In this document: one piece after another, positions 59,458 through 64,000 of the stretch | How the letters are laid out: every line of letters starts with the position of its first letter | How positions within the stretch are numbered: position 1 is the stretch's first letter | NCBI RefSeq assembly: GCF_007786475.1 | Contig: NZ_VNJJ01000001.1 | Coordinates: 496,001-560,000, forward strand | Source of the DNA: Cohnella terricola | GTDB lineage: Bacteria > Bacillota > Bacilli > Paenibacillales > Paenibacillaceae | Length of the DNA stretch: 64,000 bases | Direction: 5' to 3' | The notes under the pieces: generated by a model | Database searches by the model: none | What the model saw: the letters and a program-made list of their open reading frames with translations, nothing else | What the model was told of the DNA's origin: nothing | Program-made: the position numbers and the translations under genes

Positions 59458-60291
59458 ATGAATATGGCACATACGATAACAATAACGATGATCGAGGAAG
59501 CTGCCGCGTATATTCGCAGAACGACGGACGTGCGGCCGGACATTGGATTGATTCTAGGGTCGGGCCTTGGCGTGCTCGGAGACGAACTGGAGGATGCGGT
59601 TACGATTCCTTACGAGGATATTCCGCATTTTCCGGTTTCGACCGTCGAAGGACATGCGGGGGAGCTGCTCATCGGGAAACTCCAAGGACGGAGTGTCATC
59701 CTGATGCGCGGACGATTCCATATGTACGAAGGTTACGAACCAGAACGCACGGCGCTGCCCGTCAGAGTCATGAAGGCGCTGGGCGTAGCGACCCTGCTCG
59801 TCACCAACGCGGCGGGCGGCATTAACCTGGACTATAAGCCCGGCAATCTGATGCTGATCTCGGATCACATTAATTTGACGGGACGCAACCCGTTGATCGG
59901 ACCAAACGACAATGCGCTCGGAGTACGTTTCCCCGACATGTCGGCCGCGTACAGTCCGAGGCTGCGCGGTATCGCGAAGGAAACGGCCGCCGAGCTCGGC
60001 TTCTCCGTTCAAGAAGGCGTATACGTCGGATTGCTCGGCCCGAACTACGAGACTCCTGCGGAAATTCGCATGCTGCGCACGTTGGGAGTGGATGCCGTAG
60101 GCATGTCCACCGTATCCGAAGTTATCGTGGCCCGGCATTCGGGCATCGAAGTGCTCGGCATTTCCTGTATCAGCAACATGGCCGCGGGCATACTCGATCA
60201 GCCTCTCTCGCACGAGGAAGTCATGGAGACGACCGAACTCGTAAAGGAACAGTTCCTGTCGCTGGTCTTGACGGTCATTCCGAAAATGTAA
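59458..60291 (+). CDS. punA: Purine-nucleoside phosphorylase
   Basis: It cleaves guanosine and inosine to base and ribose 1-phosphate, which deoB then uses. The 277-residue protein is of the trimeric type: GLILGSGLGVLGD, GRFHMYEGYEP, TNAAGGIN, GPNYETPAEIRML and the substrate Asn in CISNMAAGI. Either ATG 59458 or ATG 59464 could start it, both after GGAGGGAG. Confidence 0.96.
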   Translation: MNMAHTITITMIEEAAAYIRRTTDVRPDIGLILGSGLGVLGDELEDAVTIPYEDIPHFPVSTVEGHAGELLIGKLQGRSVILMRGRFHMYEGYEPERTALPVRVMKALGVATLLVTNAAGGINLDYKPGNLMLISDHINLTGRNPLIGPNDNALGVRFPDMSAAYSPRLRGIAKETAAELGFSVQEGVYVGLLGPNYETPAEIRMLRTLGVDAVGMSTVSEVIVARHSGIEVLGISCISNMAAGILDQPLSHEEVMETTELVKEQFLSLVLTVIPKM

Positions 60292-60309
60292 ATAGACGAT
60301 ATATAGAGT

Positions 60310-60343
60310 AGGGAGCTTGCGCTCGAGGCGCAGGCTCCCTTTC
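60310..60343 (+). terminator. Terminator after punA
   Basis: AGGGAGC-TGCGC (60310-60322) pairs with GCGCA-GCTCCCT (60328-60340) with one G-U pair, followed by TTTC. Confidence 0.7.
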
Positions 60344-60485
60344 GCGTTGTTACGACTCGACTCGATCCATTGCGGCATTCTTTTCAGATTTTGTTCAGGT
60401 CGTATCTTTAGAATTCTACTATGCGTTATTTTTGCATGCGGAAAATGGAGAACGACCTTTGGATTTGAAGGAGAGGATGGGAAAC

Positions 60486-63400
60486 GTGAGAATTAGCAGA
60501 GTGAGAGTTAGCAAGTCTAGAGCGCGGCAAGCCAAGCAGAAGTTAACGATTTTCGTAGCGCTTGCGCTTGTCTTGCAGTTGGTATCGCAATTGTTCATAG
60601 CTCCGTCTTCGCAAGCGGCGGGCACGGCAATCACGGGAAGTTTGATTACTAAAGCAGAGATGTACAACAAGAAACCGCTCTTCGACGCAGTAGACGGAAC
60701 GGTTACTCCGCAAGGGGACCTCATTCAAGTTGTACCGCCCAAATTTGACGCTTCCACGGCGATCATTTTGGATTGGAACTTGCCTGACGGCCATTTGTAC
60801 AGTGATGGAGATACCTATACCTTCCAATTGCCGACCCAATTTAAGGTTCCTTCTCAGATCTCTGGAACGTTATCGGGCGATGCCGGCGATTTTGTCGTTA
60901 AGCCCAGCGGCGAAGTGACGTTTACGTTCGGGACCCATCCGGGCGTTAGCATCAATAACAAGCAAGGTTACGACGGCCAATTTTATGTCTGGCTGCAGTT
61001 CGATGAATCCAAATTGGACGGCGGACTTAAGCAGGAGTTCGACTTCACTTCCGCCGGACAAGGAAAGATCGATGTCACATTCGCGAACATAGCGGAAGAC
61101 AAACTCAAGAAATCGGGTACTGCCCTAAAGAACGGTACCGCCAACAATTTCAACCCGGACGAGATCGAATGGGTCGTCGATTTTAACCAAGGCGAGCAGT
61201 CGATCGCGAATGCCAAGCTTACGGATACTCTGCCGGCCGGACTGGCTCTCAAGGGAAACATCCAGATCTTTGAACTTCAGATCCAACCGAACGGCGGAGT
61301 AAAGGTTGCCAATCCGACGCCGGTAATGACGTCTTCAAGTTTTCCGGTCACTCTCCCAAGCAACATCAATAAAGCTTATCGAGCGGTATACAAAACAACG
61401 ATCGCTCCTCCGACTTCGGACCCGTTCAAGAACGTGTCCTATACGAACAATGTCTTGTTGACTGGAGACGGGGGCTACAGTAAGACCGATTCCAGCACGG
61501 TAACTGTCGGTTTCAACGAGCCGTTGGAAAAAGAAAGTATCGGTTACAACGGCGCGGACCAGGAGATTAAATGGAAAATCAAGTACAATTACAATTTGCA
61601 AAATATCACTCAAGCCAAGCTTGAGGACCGATTCGCAACGACCGTCCATAGCCTTGTTCCCGGTTCTGTCACGGTTTATGAAGTCCCTATCGACGCTAAC
61701 GGGAATCCCGGAACAAGAACGCCAATAGCAGCCACTGAGTATTCGATCTTACCCGCTGCGGGTGGCTTCGATATTCAATTTGCATCCGGTGTGACGAAAG
61801 CCTACGATATCGAATATAGAACGAAAGCGAACAACCGGATCTACAGCAATACGAGCGTGACAAATCAAGTCTATACCGGAGGCGGTACGGTATCCCGGTC
61901 GGCCAATGGTTCTTTCAACGAACAAATCTTCGTTAAACAAGCTACGGGATCGGACTTCAAGAATAAGACGATCACCTGGAAGTTGACCATTAACCACGAC
62001 AAGCAGCAAATGAGCAAGATTAAGATCGAAGACAAGTACGTCGGCAACCATATGGCTCTTTTGCCGGGAACGATCGAGGTGGATGGCAATCCGCTCAGCG
62101 CCACCAGCGATTTCCAGTTGGTGACCTCAGCCGATTATAGCAGCGGCTTCACTCTCGAATTGAAGCCGGGTAAAACCATCAACGAAGAGCACGTAATTAC
62201 TTTCATGACTTCGTTCGACCCCACAAAAGGCAAGCCGGCAGACGTGAATTATAAAAACACGGCCATCATGACTTATGAAGACGTTAACGGCGCGAAGACG
62301 ATCACGAAGTGGGACGAAGTCAAACCGTTAGACTATACGAGCAACAACGGCCTCAAAAAAGGCGAATATAATCCTAGAGATAAAAAGATCAAGTGGACGA
62401 TCGACGTCAACTACAATCTTCATGACGTGACCGACGCGATTATCACCGACGCTTATACAGCGACTAAAGGCCATTTGGAGCCGATTCCCGAGTTATTTAA
62501 GGTGTATGAGCTGGATCTGGATTCCACGAACAATCAGGTAGAGCAAGGCAGCGAGGTGACTTTGCCCGCCGGTCAACCAGAATGGAATCTCGATGGGCAA
62601 GGCTTTACGCTGAAGTTAGGCAATCTCCAGAAAAAAGCCTACCGGGTCGTATACGAAACTAAGATCGGTGGCCAGTACCCTATCGACGGGGACTACTCGA
62701 ATCATGCTACGCTCAAAGATGGCACCGGCCCTCTGATTTTCGATCAGAGAGCCACGGTAACGCCGAAGCATGGCGGCGAAAACGTATACAAAACCGGCAG
62801 CCAGATCGGAAAGACGGATAAAGCCGATTGGACGGTGCATCTGAACCCAAGCCAGTCGTATATCGCTCCAGGCTCGATCGTAGAGGATACGCTTTCCGAC
62901 AATCAAATTTTACTAGCGGATTCGATCAAGCTTTATAAAGTCACGTTGCCGACCACCGATACCGCAACGCTTCCGATTACGGGGACGGTATTGGATCCGA
63001 ATGAATACACGCTGGATCCGCCGACCGCAAATCATTTCAAGATTACGTTTAAGAATGCTGTGGAAACCGTCTATTTGCTGAAATACAGCACTTATATTAA
63101 TGCCAATGACAAAGACAGAATCGAAAACGAGCTTAAATATGCGGGCAAGACCGTTTCGGCGAAAGGCACGGATAACAAACAAGGCGTTATAGTCGTTCTT
63201 GCCGATGCGAATGGAGGCTCAAACGGCAGGGAAAAAATCAAAATCGTCAAAAAGGACGATCTTGGAAAGCCTGTTGCGGGCGCCGTTTTCGAATTGTGGA
63301 ACGATACGTTCACGATTCTACTGGAAACGTTGACCACCGATGCAAAAGGTGAAGCGATTACGGTCAATAAATACAAATACAGATACAAGAATGCCACTAG

Positions 63401-64000
63401 CCAAGGCTTCCCTTACAAGCTTAAGGAAGTATCCGCTCCGTCCGGGTATTTGATCGATGCCGATTTCGGCGCCGCGACCGGGAAGAAAATCGAGTTCGCG
63501 GACGAGAAAGCTCCATTCGAAATTACGAACAAAGTCATTCGCCAAGGCTTTGAATTGATCAAGAAAGATTTCGCAAATCCGAATCAGCTGCTTGAAGGCG
63601 CCGTATTCGAATTGCGCGACTCGGGCGATATCGTCGTAGCAACCTTGACGACGGACGGCAACGGAAGAATCGCTCTTGGAGATCTGCGTGCTGGCAACTA
63701 CAAGCTGGTGGAAATCGCGCCTCCGAAGTATTACGAACTGGATGCAAAACCAATTCCGTTGACGATCGTGGCTAACCAGACGAAAATCGTCGAGTTGTCG
63801 GCTTCGAACAAGCGCGGCTCCGGCGGCAATCTGGTCGTCACCAAAGTGAATGCCGACGATCATAACGATCTGCTTGAGGGTGTGGAGTTCGAGCTTCGCG
63901 ATGCGGCGAATGCTGTCGTCGCCAAAGGAACTACAGAAGTGAACGGCGTTGTCGAATTTACCAATCTGCCTTTCGGTCCGTACACGCTTGTCGAGACGAA
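60486..64000 (+). CDS. Large surface adhesin with collagen-binding-like and Cna_B domains (incomplete)
   Basis: One open frame runs from about 60477/60486 to the window edge with no stop (over 1,170 codons). After a basic N terminus there is a signal helix (about residues 22-40, ending near SSQAAG). Several related modules follow, each with an opening like EIKWKIKYNYN or KIKWTIDVNYN and an I-x-D-x-Y/L landmark. They resemble Collagen_bind/Ig-like adhesin domains. From about residue 910 there are at least three Cna_B/SpaA-type domains (VKKDDLGKPVAGAVFELW, ELIKKDFANPNQLLEGAVFEL, TKVNADDHNDLLEGVEFEL) ending in ITNK or ASNK, the usual isopeptide-forming pattern. GTG 60486 has AAGGAGAGG upstream; ATG 60477 is closer. 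The 3' end is outside the window. Confidence 0.85.
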   Translation, partial: MRISRVRVSKSRARQAKQKLTIFVALALVLQLVSQLFIAPSSQAAGTAITGSLITKAEMYNKKPLFDAVDGTVTPQGDLIQVVPPKFDASTAIILDWNLPDGHLYSDGDTYTFQLPTQFKVPSQISGTLSGDAGDFVVKPSGEVTFTFGTHPGVSINNKQGYDGQFYVWLQFDESKLDGGLKQEFDFTSAGQGKIDVTFANIAEDKLKKSGTALKNGTANNFNPDEIEWVVDFNQGEQSIANAKLTDTLPAGLALKGNIQIFELQIQPNGGVKVANPTPVMTSSSFPVTLPSNINKAYRAVYKTTIAPPTSDPFKNVSYTNNVLLTGDGGYSKTDSSTVTVGFNEPLEKESIGYNGADQEIKWKIKYNYNLQNITQAKLEDRFATTVHSLVPGSVTVYEVPIDANGNPGTRTPIAATEYSILPAAGGFDIQFASGVTKAYDIEYRTKANNRIYSNTSVTNQVYTGGGTVSRSANGSFNEQIFVKQATGSDFKNKTITWKLTINHDKQQMSKIKIEDKYVGNHMALLPGTIEVDGNPLSATSDFQLVTSADYSSGFTLELKPGKTINEEHVITFMTSFDPTKGKPADVNYKNTAIMTYEDVNGAKTITKWDEVKPLDYTSNNGLKKGEYNPRDKKIKWTIDVNYNLHDVTDAIITDAYTATKGHLEPIPELFKVYELDLDSTNNQVEQGSEVTLPAGQPEWNLDGQGFTLKLGNLQKKAYRVVYETKIGGQYPIDGDYSNHATLKDGTGPLIFDQRATVTPKHGGENVYKTGSQIGKTDKADWTVHLNPSQSYIAPGSIVEDTLSDNQILLADSIKLYKVTLPTTDTATLPITGTVLDPNEYTLDPPTANHFKITFKNAVETVYLLKYSTYINANDKDRIENELKYAGKTVSAKGTDNKQGVIVVLADANGGSNGREKIKIVKKDDLGKPVAGAVFELWNDTFTILLETLTTDAKGEAITVNKYKYRYKNATSQGFPYKLKEVSAPSGYLIDADFGAATGKKIEFADEKAPFEITNKVIRQGFELIKKDFANPNQLLEGAVFELRDSGDIVVATLTTDGNGRIALGDLRAGNYKLVEIAPPKYYELDAKPIPLTIVANQTKIVELSASNKRGSGGNLVVTKVNADDHNDLLEGVEFELRDAANAVVAKGTTEVNGVVEFTNLPFGPYTLVET

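Noticed and set aside
61335..63863. Several minus-strand frames of 90-180 codons opposite the adhesin
   Set aside because: They are shadows of one continuous plus-strand frame with recognisable Cna_B domains and have no ribosome sites.

Overview
The window looks like a chromosomal segment of an endospore-forming Firmicute of the Paenibacillaceae (Cohnella/Paenibacillus-like). The gene order spoIIIAA-AH, accBC, yqhY, nusB, folD, xseAB, ispA, dxs, tlyA, argR, recN, spoIVB, spo0A follows the Bacillus subtilis arrangement closely. The G+C-balanced codon use and frequent GTG/TTG starts preceded by strong GGAGG sites fit the same group. There are no rRNA or tRNA genes and no CRISPR array.

Layout. 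0.1-22.4 kb is a conserved core: the sigma-E-type spoIIIA operon (forespore feeding channel), fatty-acid initiation (accBC), an Asp23/AmaP envelope module, nusB-folD-xseAB-ispA, dxs-tlyA-argR-recN, then spoIVB and spo0A. 22.36-28.24 kb is a visibly AT-rich accessory island bounded by two 139-bp direct copies of the 3' end of spo0A (about 93% identical). It carries an array of very small genes with look-alike leaders, a GIY-YIG nuclease-like gene with no ordinary start codon, an HExxH protein, a SHOCT-type membrane protein, a HEPN-type protein and several broken genes. I found no recombinase in it. 28.4-32.9 kb is a mixed accessory zone: a YdeI/DUF1801 protein, a lipoprotein, a short coiled-coil protein and a thiamine-diphosphate 2-oxo-acid decarboxylase. 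33.0-40.7 kb is envelope functions: a PrsA-like foldase, a VanRS-like two-component system with a D-Ala-D-Ala carboxypeptidase that shares its operator, a DUF2627 protein and an MBOAT/DHHW polysaccharide O-acetylation pair. 40.8-42.8 kb holds a degenerate IS1595-type transposase gene with LexA-like boxes in its promoter, lying between two repeat arrays of the same family in opposite orientation.

42.8-48.8 kb encodes branched-chain 2-oxo-acid dehydrogenase (lpdV-bkdAA-bkdAB-bkdB) and lipB, which supplies lipoate for its E2. 48.7-60.3 kb returns to the B. subtilis-like order: an M20 peptidase, nudF, a bacterial endonuclease Q, spoIIM, fur, two divergent glutathione peroxidases, a BTAD response regulator, ald, yqzK, xerD, deoB and punA. 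Two convergent micro-genes on the minus strand are very short: a Prli42-like peptide (31 aa) and an MciZ-like FtsZ inhibitor (50 aa). From 60.5 kb to the end of the window runs one open frame for a large surface adhesin, truncated by the window edge.

Most striking observations: the spo0A-flanked island and its cassette-like small-gene array; the degenerate transposase with SOS-like boxes between inverted repeat arrays; a hairpin that masks the spoIIM ribosome-binding site only on read-through transcripts; shared 11-bp-spaced operator repeats for the VanRS-like system and its carboxypeptidase; and a multi-stem RNA between lpdV and bkdAA.
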